Assembly: GCA_902826505.1 (NCBI GenBank)
Contig: CADEFG010000035.1
Span: forward strand, 1-14,283
Reading direction: 5' to 3'
Length of the DNA stretch: 14,283 nt
From: an uncultured Acidobacteriota bacterium
GTDB taxonomy: Bacteria; Acidobacteriota; Blastocatellia; Pyrinomonadales; Pyrinomonadaceae
Part shown: in pieces, positions 1 through 7,320 of the stretch
Numbering within the stretch: the first letter of the stretch is position 1
Layout of the letters: every line of letters begins with the position of its first letter
Translations under genes and position numbers: made by a program
The notes under the pieces: model-generated
The model's input: only the letters and a program-made list of their open reading frames with translations
The model's database searches: none
Told to the model about the DNA's origin: nothing

Positions 1-2002
1 AATCGCGGTAGCTGACGGCTTTTCCGTCGGGAAACCAATGCACGCCGAGCCGGAAATTTGCGGTTGGCGGAATATCAAACAATTTGAGCGGTTCGCCGCC
101 GTCAATCGAAATTATCGCGAGTTTGTTCCCTTTATCAGTTGGATATTGACAGGCGACAAACTGACTATCGGGCGAGATATTTGCCCAACCTGCGTTGGCT
201 GCGGTCAGTTGTAGGGGTTCACCGCCGTCAATCGAAATCCGGTAAAGCTTTCCTAAATTTGCCGTTCCCGCCCTATAGACAATCCATTTTCCGTCGGGCG
301 AAACGCGGGGTTGTCCGGCAGCCCCGACGGCGGTCAATTGGCGCAGATCGCTGCCTTCGGAAGTAGCCCGCCAAATCTCATTTTTACCGCTTCGGGTCGA
401 TTGAAAGACCACGTATCGTCCATCAGAAGTAACACTCGGATAGAAATTTTCACCGCCTGACGGAATCAATTGTTTCTGATTGCCGCCATTGGCATCCATT
501 TTCCAAATCGTTCGCACTTTATCAAAAAACCTGGTGTAAATAATTTTACTGTCGGGTGTCCAATCCAAGCCCCACCAGCCGTTCAATTCACCAATCGAAC
601 CGAAAGTGATTTGTTTTGCCGCGCTCAAATCATCGGCTGGCGCAATCCAAATATTGCCGATTGTTTGACCTTGAATCGTCAAAAGCTTTTTGCCGTCCGA
701 GGATAAGCTCAGCGATGAATTGTAGGAGTTTAAGTCGTTGATCAGCCGCCGCACCGTACCTTGCGGGTAAGCAACCTCATAAATTTGCCAGTTTGGGGTG
801 TCGGAAAATTGCTCGTCTGCCTGCATTAATAAAGCACTGCCGTCGGTTTGCCAGGTTGCGGCGCGCATCGAATTCCAAGCCGTACTAGTCAATTGTTTGA
901 GACCGGAGTCGGCAATCGTGACGGCATAAACATCGAAGTAATTGCCGTCATTGCTGAATGCGCTGACGGCAATTACCAAACCGTCGGGCGACCAAGCCGT
1001 GCTCTCCGGCGCGAATCTTTGGGCAAACGGGCGGACGACGATTTCGCGCTCAGCGGTTGAACTTATGCCGGAGATAATCAGCGATGATTTATCCGCCTTT
1101 TCATCGTTTCGCACAAAAGCAATTTGGGAAGCGTCCGGCGAGTAGGTGATATGTCTGACATTTTCGCGTAATTTCTCGGGAACACCGCCGAACAGCGGCA
1201 TTTTGTAAAGCCCGCCGCGCGGATCTTTTTCATCATTGAGCACATAGTAAAAACTGCCGCCGTCCGCCGAAACGCGCAGACTTCGATATTGTGTTCCGGT
1301 AGCGGGCGGACGAAGTTGGATCGGTTCGCCGCCGGTTATCTGACCAAGCCACAAACTCGTTTTTCCTTCCTGCTGGACGGAATAAACATAAAAATTGGCA
1401 TCGGGCGAAAGCGCCGCCGCCGTCACCTGCCCGTTGGTTGTCAATCGTTTCAGCGATAGATTCGGTGAAAGATCGTTGTTCGGTTTTTGTCCGCTTTGCC
1501 AAACGTAACCTCCGACAAAGATAAAGAGGAAAAGAGGAGAAAGGGAGAAGAGAAGAAGTTTTGGCAAAGTCCAACCTTTTTTATTATCCCTTTCTCCTCT
1601 GCTCCCTTTTTCCTCTTCTATTTCCTCAATCGTGATGCGTTCGATTTTTTCGGTTTCGATGACAATTTCGGTCGTCGAATGATTGAGCGGCGCGACAAAT
1701 TTGTAACCCGTTCTGGGTATCGTCGCGATAAAACGGTTTTCGTCCTTGCGTTCGCCGAAGGCTTTGCGCAGCGCGGCGACGTGGACGGTCAGATTGTTTT
1801 CCTCGACAAACTGATTTTCCCAGACCGCATCGAGCAAATCGTTTTTCGAGAGTATCTCGCCGCGCCGTTCAACCAAAACCAATAGCAAATCAAAAGTTTT
1901 CGGATTAAGCGCAACCGTTTGCCCGCGTTTGAGCAAAACTCGACGCGCCGGATCAACTTCAAATTCGTCAAAGCAAAACTGCTTACCGGCTACATTTTTC
2001 AT
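1..2002 (-). CDS. CadC-like membrane regulator: winged helix, TM segment, PD40 beta-propeller (C-terminus outside window)
   Basis: About 667 residues are readable from the ATG at 2002 to the window edge without a stop. Residues 8-104 form an OmpR/CadC-type winged helix (recognition region NLTVHVAALRKAFGE, wing TIPRTGYKFVA). There is no receiver domain. An acidic/basic linker (IVIETEKIERITIEE, residues 113-127) leads to one hydrophobic segment at about 148-168. The rest carries repeated PD40/TolB blades (LSPDANFYVY, YSPDASQIAF, VSPDGKWIVY). The expected topology is cytoplasmic DNA-binding head and extracytoplasmic propeller, as in CadC/ToxR. The two paralogues in this window have 718 and 730 residues, so roughly 50-60 residues are missing at the edge. 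No Shine-Dalgarno is visible; a 10-bp tandem repeat lies just upstream. The gene is divergent from the cassette at 2184. The ligand sensed is unknown. Confidence 0.9.
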   Translation of the reverse strand, partial: MKNVAGKQFCFDEFEVDPARRVLLKRGQTVALNPKTFDLLLVLVERRGEILSKNDLLDAVWENQFVEENNLTVHVAALRKAFGERKDENRFIATIPRTGYKFVAPLNHSTTEIVIETEKIERITIEEIEEEKGSRGERDNKKGWTLPKLLLFSLSPLFLFIFVGGYVWQSGQKPNNDLSPNLSLKRLTTNGQVTAAALSPDANFYVYSVQQEGKTSLWLGQITGGEPIQLRPPATGTQYRSLRVSADGGSFYYVLNDEKDPRGGLYKMPLFGGVPEKLRENVRHITYSPDASQIAFVRNDEKADKSSLIISGISSTAEREIVVRPFAQRFAPESTAWSPDGLVIAVSAFSNDGNYFDVYAVTIADSGLKQLTSTAWNSMRAATWQTDGSALLMQADEQFSDTPNWQIYEVAYPQGTVRRLINDLNSYNSSLSLSSDGKKLLTIQGQTIGNIWIAPADDLSAAKQITFGSIGELNGWWGLDWTPDSKIIYTRFFDKVRTIWKMDANGGNQKQLIPSGGENFYPSVTSDGRYVVFQSTRSGKNEIWRATSEGSDLRQLTAVGAAGQPRVSPDGKWIVYRAGTANLGKLYRISIDGGEPLQLTAANAGWANISPDSQFVACQYPTDKGNKLAIISIDGGEPLKLFDIPPTANFRLGVHWFPDGKAVSYRD
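1533..1600. repeat. 14-bp perfect inverted repeat inside the regulator gene
   Basis: AGAGGAGAAAGGGA at 1533-1546 is exactly complementary to TCCCTTTCTCCTCT at 1587-1600, with a 40-base loop. On the coding (minus) strand the two arms encode part of the Glu/Lys/Arg-rich linker and part of the Phe/Leu-rich membrane segment. The tract is purine-rich then pyrimidine-rich. The repeat may simply follow from that amino-acid composition, though an mRNA hairpin at the linker/TM junction is possible. Confidence 0.6.
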
Positions 2003-2008
2003 CGCTTT

Positions 2009-2028
2009 AGCAACTTTTAGTAACTTTT
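2009..2028 (-). promoter_or_regulatory. Putative operator: 10-bp tandem direct repeat upstream of regulator A
   Basis: On the plus strand AGCAACTTTT is followed immediately by AGTAACTTTT (9 of 10 identical), ending 6 bases before the regulator's start codon at 2002. A TAAATTT-type element (plus-strand AAATTTA at 2035-2041) follows. Exact 10-bp spacing fits binding of a tandem OmpR/CadC-type winged helix on one DNA face. Regulators B and C have analogous repeats in the same place. The regulatory role is inferred. Confidence 0.45.
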
Positions 2029-2183
2029 TGACATAAATTTAGGGACATTTTGCCAAGTTTCGGCAGAAGATGTTGGAGTTTAGAAAACTTGCCGTCGGCA
2101 ATTATAGCAAAACACCGAAATTTTGTGAAAGATTTCAGCAAATTTAACAAAAACGAAGATCAGCTTTTAAGAGGAGAAAAATT

Positions 2184-2672
2184 ATGGGATTTATCGATAC
2201 GGCACCGGGCACAACACTTCCGGTATTTTATAATTTGGTTCACGCCGTCGGCAAAAACTGTCCGAATATGACCGATGATGTGAACCTTGTCCAATACTTA
2301 CTAAAAACGCTTTACGCGAAATTGCCGCAGCACAAACCAGCGGGCGAGATCGAAGTCACCGGGGCATGCGACCCGCCGACGATGAATTGGATTCTCCAAT
2401 TCCAAATGGAAGCCGCTCAAGCGCATCCCGGCAAGGTTTTGGTTGACAACCGGATCGACCGCGTCCGGCAGAAGAATTTTATCGGTTCGATCAGCCATAC
2501 GATTTACACGCTTGCCGCGCTCAACGCATCGCTTTTGAAAAACAACCCTGAAGCGTGGATCGCGACGCCGGCTTTGATCCATCTGGAAAACCCGTCGAAC
2601 GTCCCGCCGCCGTCGTGGGATGTCGTCCAGCAATCGGTACCGCAGATCGTTCCGGCATCTGGCGGAATGTAA
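2184..2672 (+). CDS. Peptidoglycan-binding-like protein, paralogue of 13149-13679
   Basis: This 162-aa protein starts at an ATG preceded by a strong GAGGAG at 2171-2176. The first 17 residues (MGFIDTAPGTTLPVFYN) are identical to those of the module C paralogue at 13149. Similarity then continues along the chain, with shared blocks DDVxLVQYLL, VTGxC, NWILxFQ and VDxRxDRVR. The pattern of a helix LVQYLL, a short gap, then VTG...T.NWIL.FQ recalls the PG_binding_1 fold, in which a three-helix domain binds peptidoglycan; this assignment is by pattern only. No signal peptide or membrane segment is present. It is the first gene of the module A cassette and is divergent from the regulator at 2002. 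Confidence 0.8.
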   Translation: MGFIDTAPGTTLPVFYNLVHAVGKNCPNMTDDVNLVQYLLKTLYAKLPQHKPAGEIEVTGACDPPTMNWILQFQMEAAQAHPGKVLVDNRIDRVRQKNFIGSISHTIYTLAALNASLLKNNPEAWIATPALIHLENPSNVPPPSWDVVQQSVPQIVPASGGM

Positions 2673-2764
2673 AGCTTCAGCGGCGCGATCAATTTTTTTT
2701 TCAAAGTTTGACGCAAAATCAATTTCTGTCAAATCAATCAACCGAAGTCCGCAAAACTGCTTTT

Positions 2765-3034
2765 ATGACGGCGACCAGACGAAAAAAAGTAATCACCATC
2801 GAAACCCGGCAAAGAACGGTAATCCGAGCGGGTTCGCGTCCGACCGCCAAAATTCGCTGTGTGTTTTGCGGAACCGAGGTCGAAATGCTGACGCCTGAAA
2901 ACGCGGCGGCAAATTTTGATACGGGTTTGCGCGAAATTTATCGGGGCATCGAAAACGGCTCGCTGCATTTTATCGAGATCAAAAAAGATTCGCTTTTTAT
3001 TTGCGTTAATTCGCTCAAAAACCGAACCCGGTAA
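2765..3034 (+). CDS. CxxC/excisionase-like mini-HTH protein
   Basis: This is an 89-aa protein. The open frame extends upstream to 2555 but overlaps the previous gene out of frame. The ATG at 2765 gives a length matching its paralogues at 7028 and 12374 (first Cys at residue 32, against 33 and 34). It shares with them a CxxC (32/35), a helical region ending in an IYRGIENGSLH-like block, and a late Cys (FICVNSL). In the better conserved copies the middle resembles the excisionase/MerR-type HTH signature (S.aeAA...VSe.av.RL...G.iH). The invariant CxxC, His and third Cys could form one zinc site. It is the most diverged of the three copies: the SVAEAA segment is degraded here. No clear ribosome binding site is seen. 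A DNA-binding role is inferred. Confidence 0.75.
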   Translation: MTATRRKKVITIETRQRTVIRAGSRPTAKIRCVFCGTEVEMLTPENAAANFDTGLREIYRGIENGSLHFIEIKKDSLFICVNSLKNRTR

Positions 3035-3051
3035 AAAGGAACTCAATAATT

Positions 3052-3123
3052 ATGGGTGTTCAAACAAACGTCACGCTGCTGCTTCCGAAAAGAAAAATCT
3101 ACTGTGATCTTTCATTAAATTGA
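3052..3123 (+). pseudogene. Broken N-terminal fragment of the small beta-protein family (or a 23-aa peptide)
   Basis: An ATG behind AAGGA (3036-3040) opens a 23-codon frame ending at TGA. Its N-terminus, with VTLLLPKRKIYCDLSL, lines up with CTITFQKVKSFSCDLLI of the gene at 4204. Both begin MG plus a short polar stretch and have a Cys-Asp-Leu in the same position. The family members are 120-140 residues, so this appears to be a truncated copy. I found no convincing continuation in any frame between 3124 and 3231. That stretch otherwise holds only the ribosome binding site of the next gene. A genuine small peptide cannot be excluded. Confidence 0.4.
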
Positions 3124-3231
3124 GCATTTTCAATCAAGAAAAATATTATCCGGCAAAGGTCTCTGAATAATGCTTTGACAAATACGCCGTCAGTTACCGG
3201 CATTGCGCGACAAAAAAGGAGAAAGCGAAGA

Positions 3232-3654
3232 ATGAATGGATATGCTGCCTGCTCGGTCACCTCGGAAACGACCGGAATTTTTTGCATCATTACGATTTAT
3301 TATGAAAAATCCGACGCCTCAACGGCGCGACCGCGGTGGAAACGAATCTACGGATCGTTATTTGAAAAGTGTGCTTTGCCCGGCGGTTTTCAATACGGCA
3401 ACGGCGGACATTGGACGAACGGCGGCGAAAAACTGGCGATCGTCGGCGCGGTTCCCGGTTTTGCCTTGCCGTATATGCCGGTTGGTCCGATCATTTTGCC
3501 GGATTACCAGGAGCCGCTGACCGTTGCCGAACTATCGGGCGTGCCGGCGGATTTTTTGGAAAGTTTGACTCCCGAAAAAACTATCGGCGGCGACGGAAAA
3601 CTGATCTTGACGCAGGAAAAACTTGTCTGGTCAATGTGGTTTGGCAACGTCTAA
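3232..3654 (+). CDS. Small, probably all-beta protein of the GVP-W-MWF family
   Basis: A 140-aa protein. The open frame reaches back to 3175, but AGGAG at 3217-3221 places the start at 3232. It shares with the module C product at 13725 an N-terminal C.(I/V)T...C pattern (Cys to Cys spacing 11) and a C-terminal block. Here that block reads LSGVPADFLESL, then GGDGKL, then LVWSMWF. The module C block reads LLGVPERFSERL, GGEGTL, LDWRMWF. The gene at 4204 has a looser version. Alternating hydrophobic residues and many Gly/Pro/Trp suggest a beta sandwich or barrel, perhaps a ligand- or wall-binding module; this is inference. There is no signal peptide. I do not recognise a named family. Confidence 0.8.
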   Translation: MNGYAACSVTSETTGIFCIITIYYEKSDASTARPRWKRIYGSLFEKCALPGGFQYGNGGHWTNGGEKLAIVGAVPGFALPYMPVGPIILPDYQEPLTVAELSGVPADFLESLTPEKTIGGDGKLILTQEKLVWSMWFGNV

Positions 3655-3701
3655 AAAATTTATAAAAAAACAATTCGAATGACCAAAGGAGGAATTTAAC
3701 G

Positions 3702-4181
3702 ATGGGTGCAGAGACAAAAAGAAATCGGGGTTGGGCATGGTGTTTTAAATGCGAATGCCTGTTTTTTATCGATACGGAATGGCTCAGTTACTGTCCGGCG
3801 GGCGGCGCGCATGATGAAACGTTTGCCGCCACTTTTATGTATGGGATCAATACCGAACAGACCGGCGAAAGCGGTTGGTGGCGCTGCGTCAGATGTCAGG
3901 GTTTGTATAAAGACAATGGCGGCTTGGGGTTGATGAATACCGGCGAATGTCCCGCGCCGCAAGGCGCGAGCGCGTTCGATAAGGTTCATAGCTGTGATCA
4001 GTCGATCCGTTATTTCGTCGAGAAAAACAACACCGGCGACCAAACCTTGCAACAAGGCTGGCGGCGGTGCCGGTATTGTCATTTGTTATTTTTCAGCGGT
4101 CATTCAACCCAGGGAAAATGCGCCAAAGGCGCCACGCATGACGCGACCGACAGCGCATTTTACTCGATCTACGTGTACTAA
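3702..4181 (+). CDS. Trp-Cys/His triple-repeat protein, probably zinc-binding
   Basis: A 159-aa protein with a very strong ribosome binding site (AAAGGAGG, 3686-3693). It consists of three copies of a unit of about 50 residues: aromatic W, then CxxC, an L-F/Y-F/Y pair, a third Cys and a Gly-rich HD. Unit 1 has C14, C17, C31, H37. Unit 2 has C62, C65, C83 but lacks the GGxHD motif. Unit 3 has C123, C126, C140, H146. Such W.xC.xC..L(F/Y) repeats occur in tandem in other bacterial proteins, to my recollection without a known function. A CCCH zinc site per unit is inferred from the ligand pattern. There is no signal peptide. It lies between two small beta-family genes, with a 47-base gap before it and a 22-base gap after it, which suggests one operon. 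Confidence 0.85.
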   Translation: MGAETKRNRGWAWCFKCECLFFIDTEWLSYCPAGGAHDETFAATFMYGINTEQTGESGWWRCVRCQGLYKDNGGLGLMNTGECPAPQGASAFDKVHSCDQSIRYFVEKNNTGDQTLQQGWRRCRYCHLLFFSGHSTQGKCAKGATHDATDSAFYSIYVY

Positions 4182-4203
4182 ATTTTCAAGGAATCAAAAA
4201 CTT

Positions 4204-4593
4204 ATGGGAATCGAAGTCAAAAAAGGCGTCAAACAGATTATTTGCACTATTACATTTCAGAAGGTCAAAAGTTTCTCGTGCGATCTTTTGATCACTCAAA
4301 AAATTCCTTCGGATTCGAGTTGGGGCGATAACGGCGGGAGTTTTAAGCGCATCCAGAACAACAAAATATTGCAGATCGAAGCCAGCGAAGGCGAATGGGG
4401 TATTGATGTGACCGAAAACCGGCTGGGATTTTTCAAGCCCCAGAGCAGTCTCAGTTTTCTGCATCTGGACGGCGTCGGCGCCAACTTTTTGGAAAACGTC
4501 ATGAAAGGCTATGCAGCGATCGGAACGGGTTGGATCTGGATGCCGCCGAATGAAATAAATTGGAGACTTTTCGATCTTAATTTTCATTACTGA
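4204..4593 (+). CDS. Small, probably all-beta protein, second member in module A
   Basis: A 129-aa protein; the ATG at 4204 follows AAGGA (4189-4193) at 10 bases. The N-terminus holds CTITFQKVKSFSC, the Cys-Cys signature also seen at 3232 and 13725. The C-terminus holds LDGVGANFLENV, then IGTGWIW, then INWRLF, a variant of the family's GVP..F.E.L / G.G.L / W.MWF block. This makes it a diverged homologue of its neighbour two genes upstream. The rest is alternating polar/hydrophobic, consistent with beta strands. No signal peptide or enzyme motif is seen. It is the last gene of the module A cassette, convergent with the regulator ending at 4688. The 94-base gap between them shows no GC-rich hairpin with a U-tract. 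Confidence 0.8.
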   Translation: MGIEVKKGVKQIICTITFQKVKSFSCDLLITQKIPSDSSWGDNGGSFKRIQNNKILQIEASEGEWGIDVTENRLGFFKPQSSLSFLHLDGVGANFLENVMKGYAAIGTGWIWMPPNEINWRLFDLNFHY

Positions 4594-4687
4594 CCGGGAA
4601 AGATTTTGCCGGCGAAAGCCTTGGGAGTTTAACGAATGACAATTTCCAGCGTTGTATTTGTCAAAATATAAACGGAGTTTGCGCGAC

Positions 4688-6880
4688 TTACCTGACACTG
4701 TTAATCAGGACGACATCGCTCGAAGTTGAACTGCGGACGATCGCCAATCTTTTTTTATCCGGCGAAAAAGCAAAATAATCGATCGCCTGCGCCTTAAAAT
4801 TCGTCACCGGTTCGGCTTCGGTTCCGTCGAGCGGCAAGGCGCGGATATTTCCGATTTTGCCGACTTCATAGTTATAAAACAAAGCTCGATCGTCCGGCGA
4901 CCAGCGGATCAGGCTTCCCTTCAAATTCGTCGGCACGGCAAGTCGCCGGAGCATCAAACCGCCATCGGAAGAAATAATTCCGAAACTCCATTTGTTGTCA
5001 GCCATAAAAAGATAGCTGATCAGGCTGCCGTCCGTCGAAACCGAATTCCATCTGGAACTGAAATCGGTCAACTGGACGGACTCGCCGCCGGCGAGGGGAA
5101 CTTTCCATAATCTTTGGTTGGAATGCAAACCGCGCTGATAGATGACGGTTCGATTATCGGGCGAACAGCTCGGATAAACATCGGCTTCGCCGTCGGTCAG
5201 TTGCGTCAGGTTTCCGCCGCTCTCCGAGTCAACCCGCCAGAGATTCGATTTGCCCGAACGCCACGACCCGAAAACAAGATATTTCCCGTCGGGTGAATTG
5301 CACAGCCCGCGCGAATCGATCTGCGCGTTTGCCGTTAATTGACGCCGATTTTCGCCGTCCGCATCCATCGTCCAGAGATTCGAAACGCCGTCTTTATCCG
5401 AGCGAAAGATGATTTTCCCGTCCGGCATCCAAACGAGCGGCGATAATTCACCGGTTTCGGAAACGATTTCCTGATAATCACCGGCATCGGCATTGATTTC
5501 GCCCAGAAAAACCGCGCTCTGCGTGTTGGTTTGAATCGTCACGAAAGATTGCCCGTCGGCGGTCGCGCTTAACGAATCATACTGGCTCAAATCATTGGTA
5601 ATAAACCGCGTTTCGCCCTGCGGGTAAGATAAAAATCGAATCTGGTTGTTCCCTGCCACTTGATCGCTCGCCGAAATTAACAAACCGCTGCCGTTTTTCA
5701 ACCATTCGGTACTGAAAACGTCATACCAGCGCTGGTCGCTCAAAGACGTTTCGCTGCCGTCGCGGACATTGATCGCGACGATTGAAGAATAACTGGCGTC
5801 GGCTTCAAAATGGTTGACCAGACAGGCGACTGTTTCGCCGTCGGGCGACCACGCGACGACCGGCGCATTCGTTTCGAAACTGTTCGGGTAGTTTTTGCCG
5901 GCAATCCTTTGCTGATTGCCGCCGTCGGCATCGGCGATGACCAGATAATTTTGTCCGGCGGCAGAATCCGATTGCGCGTAGGCAATTCGCTTTCCGTCGG
6001 GCGCCATGGCGAGAAAGCTGGCGATCACATTCGAAATTTTTTCGCTGACTCCGCCGAGCGAGGAAATCCGAAAAAACTGCGGATCGGTATTGGCGGCTTC
6101 AAAAAGACTGTAGATAATTTGTGCGCCGTCCGGCGTAAAGCGCAATTCCCAAACCTGTGCCTTGACCGGCGGCACGAGCCGGACGTTGCTTGCCGTCCCG
6201 ACCTGCTGGATCCACAAACTGTTGCCTTCGCTCTCGCCCAAAACATACACGATGTATTTTCCGTCCGGCGAAACGGCGGCACCCGAAACCTTTCCGCTGC
6301 TGGTTAATCGCGTGAGCTTTATTTTCGCGAACGCGAGCGGCGGCGGCACATAAAAATATTGATAGGCTCCGAAAACGATCGCCAGCAAAACGGCAAAACC
6401 GCCGAGAATCGTTTTTTGAGAAAAAGCGGTTTGAGACGCTTGTAAATTCGAATCCCGTTCTTTTTTGCTTACGTTTTGATTTGCTGTTTCTTCGGTTTCT
6501 TCAACGACGAAACGCGAAAGGCGATGGCTTTCGATCACGATCTGCCGGTCGCTGTTTTGATCTTCGGCGATAAATTTATAACCCTTGCCCGGAATCGTGA
6601 CGAGCAAGCGAGGTGCGGCTTTGTTTTCGCCCAAAACTTTTCGCAATGCCGAGATCTGCACTTTCAGATTGGCTTCCTCGACAAATTGGTTTTCCCAAAC
6701 CGCGTCCAGAATCTCGTTTTTGGTGATGATGCGTCCGGCGTTTTCCGCCAGATAAACCAGCAGATCAAAGGCTTTCGCGTTCAGTGGCAATGGTTTTCCC
6801 TCGCGCACCAAGGTGCGCCGCGCCACGTCGAGTTCGAATTCGGCAAAGGAAATTATTTGTTTCGGCTCGCCGTTGATCAT
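4688..6880 (-). CDS. CadC-like membrane regulator: winged helix, TM segment, PD40 beta-propeller (complete)
   Basis: A complete protein of 730 aa. Residues 9-106 are an OmpR/CadC-type winged helix (NLKVQISALRKVLGE recognition region, TIPGKGYKFIA wing). Residues 113-128 carry the linker motif IVIESHRLSRFVVEE shared with the two paralogues. One TM segment spans about 158-176. From about residue 185 there are at least nine PD40/TolB-type blades (VSPDGKYIVY, MAPDGKRIAY, WSPDGETVAC, NSPDGKYLVF, CSPDNRTVIY and others). There is no receiver, kinase or enzymatic domain. A cytoplasmic DNA-binding head with an extracytoplasmic sensory propeller is the expected arrangement. The gene is divergent from the module B cassette (147-base gap) and carries a 10-bp-period repeat 8 bases before its start. 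No Shine-Dalgarno is seen. The signal sensed is unknown. Confidence 0.93.
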   Translation of the reverse strand: MINGEPKQIISFAEFELDVARRTLVREGKPLPLNAKAFDLLVYLAENAGRIITKNEILDAVWENQFVEEANLKVQISALRKVLGENKAAPRLLVTIPGKGYKFIAEDQNSDRQIVIESHRLSRFVVEETEETANQNVSKKERDSNLQASQTAFSQKTILGGFAVLLAIVFGAYQYFYVPPPLAFAKIKLTRLTSSGKVSGAAVSPDGKYIVYVLGESEGNSLWIQQVGTASNVRLVPPVKAQVWELRFTPDGAQIIYSLFEAANTDPQFFRISSLGGVSEKISNVIASFLAMAPDGKRIAYAQSDSAAGQNYLVIADADGGNQQRIAGKNYPNSFETNAPVVAWSPDGETVACLVNHFEADASYSSIVAINVRDGSETSLSDQRWYDVFSTEWLKNGSGLLISASDQVAGNNQIRFLSYPQGETRFITNDLSQYDSLSATADGQSFVTIQTNTQSAVFLGEINADAGDYQEIVSETGELSPLVWMPDGKIIFRSDKDGVSNLWTMDADGENRRQLTANAQIDSRGLCNSPDGKYLVFGSWRSGKSNLWRVDSESGGNLTQLTDGEADVYPSCSPDNRTVIYQRGLHSNQRLWKVPLAGGESVQLTDFSSRWNSVSTDGSLISYLFMADNKWSFGIISSDGGLMLRRLAVPTNLKGSLIRWSPDDRALFYNYEVGKIGNIRALPLDGTEAEPVTNFKAQAIDYFAFSPDKKRLAIVRSSTSSDVVLINSVR

Positions 6881-6888
6881 TCGTTTCT

Positions 6889-6908
6889 GAAAAATTTACC
6901 AAAATTTA
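6889..6908 (-). promoter_or_regulatory. Putative operator: TAAATTT direct repeat upstream of regulator B
   Basis: On the minus strand TAAATTTTGGTAAATTTTTC contains two TAAATTT copies with exact 10-bp period. Regulator C has the same 20-bp element with two substitutions (12256-12275). A third, weaker half-site (plus-strand GAATTTACG, 6914-6922) follows. The element ends 8 bases before the start codon, where a ribosome binding site would be expected but is absent. An AT-rich translational leader is the main alternative to an autoregulatory operator. Confidence 0.5.
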
Positions 6909-7027
6909 CCTACGAATTTACGACTTTTTACTTCGCTTTCGGCGATGCTGGTTTGACCGGCGAAATACGCGGAAACCGATTTCGGGAAGATTTTCAAATT
7001 CGTGCCGCTAAGTTTAACAGAGGTTCA

Positions 7028-7306
7028 ATGTCAATGAAAGCAAAAAAACGTCTGGAAATTGTTTGGGAAACGCGCGAGATCACGACGATCAGTTTCAAAC
7101 GCGGGTTTCCGGCGACGTTTTTTTGCCAATCGTGCCACGCCGCCACGCGACATTTAAGCGTCGCCGAAGCCGCCGCCGCGGCAAAGATTTCGGAAACGGC
7201 GGTTTTTCGTTTGGCGGAAACCGGGCTAATTCATACAACCGAAACCGATGCGGGAGCGCTGCTGATTTGCGGCGATTCGCTTTCAACCGAAAACAATAAA
7301 TATTAA
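7028..7306 (+). CDS. CxxC/excisionase-like mini-HTH protein
   Basis: A 92-aa protein. The open frame reaches back to 6476 across the regulator gene. The AGAGG at 7019-7023 supports a start at ATG 7028, with ATG 7034 as an alternative. It has CxxC at residues 33/36, then LSVAEAAAAAKISETAVFRL and ETGLIHTTE, the clearest excisionase/MerR-like helix-turn-helix in this family, ending in LLICGDSL with a third conserved Cys. The CxxC, the His of GLIH and that Cys are present in all three paralogues and could bind one zinc ion. It is the first gene of the module B cassette, divergent from the regulator at 6880. It is probably a small DNA-binding or adaptor protein; this is inferred from motif shape. 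Confidence 0.8.
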   Translation: MSMKAKKRLEIVWETREITTISFKRGFPATFFCQSCHAATRHLSVAEAAAAAKISETAVFRLAETGLIHTTETDAGALLICGDSLSTENNKY

Positions 7307-7320
7307 GGAGATCAAAACAA

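Noticed and set aside
1487..1885. 132-aa plus-strand open frame
   Set aside because: It lies antisense to the winged-helix/TM part of regulator A, whose minus-strand frame has clear domain motifs; the plus-strand translation is low-complexity and matches nothing.
2028..2033. TTGACA as a sigma-70 -35 box (also at 3174-3179 and 12318-12323)
   Set aside because: No convincing TATAAT-like box lies at 16-18 bases from any of them, so no promoter is called.
2555..2764. Upstream extension of the mini-HTH gene at 2765
   Set aside because: It overlaps the end of the peptidoglycan-binding-like gene out of frame; the ATG at 2765 gives the family length.
6476..7027. Upstream extension of the mini-HTH gene at 7028
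   Set aside because: The extension is antisense to the regulator B winged helix. The paralogues and the AGAGG site support a start near 7028.
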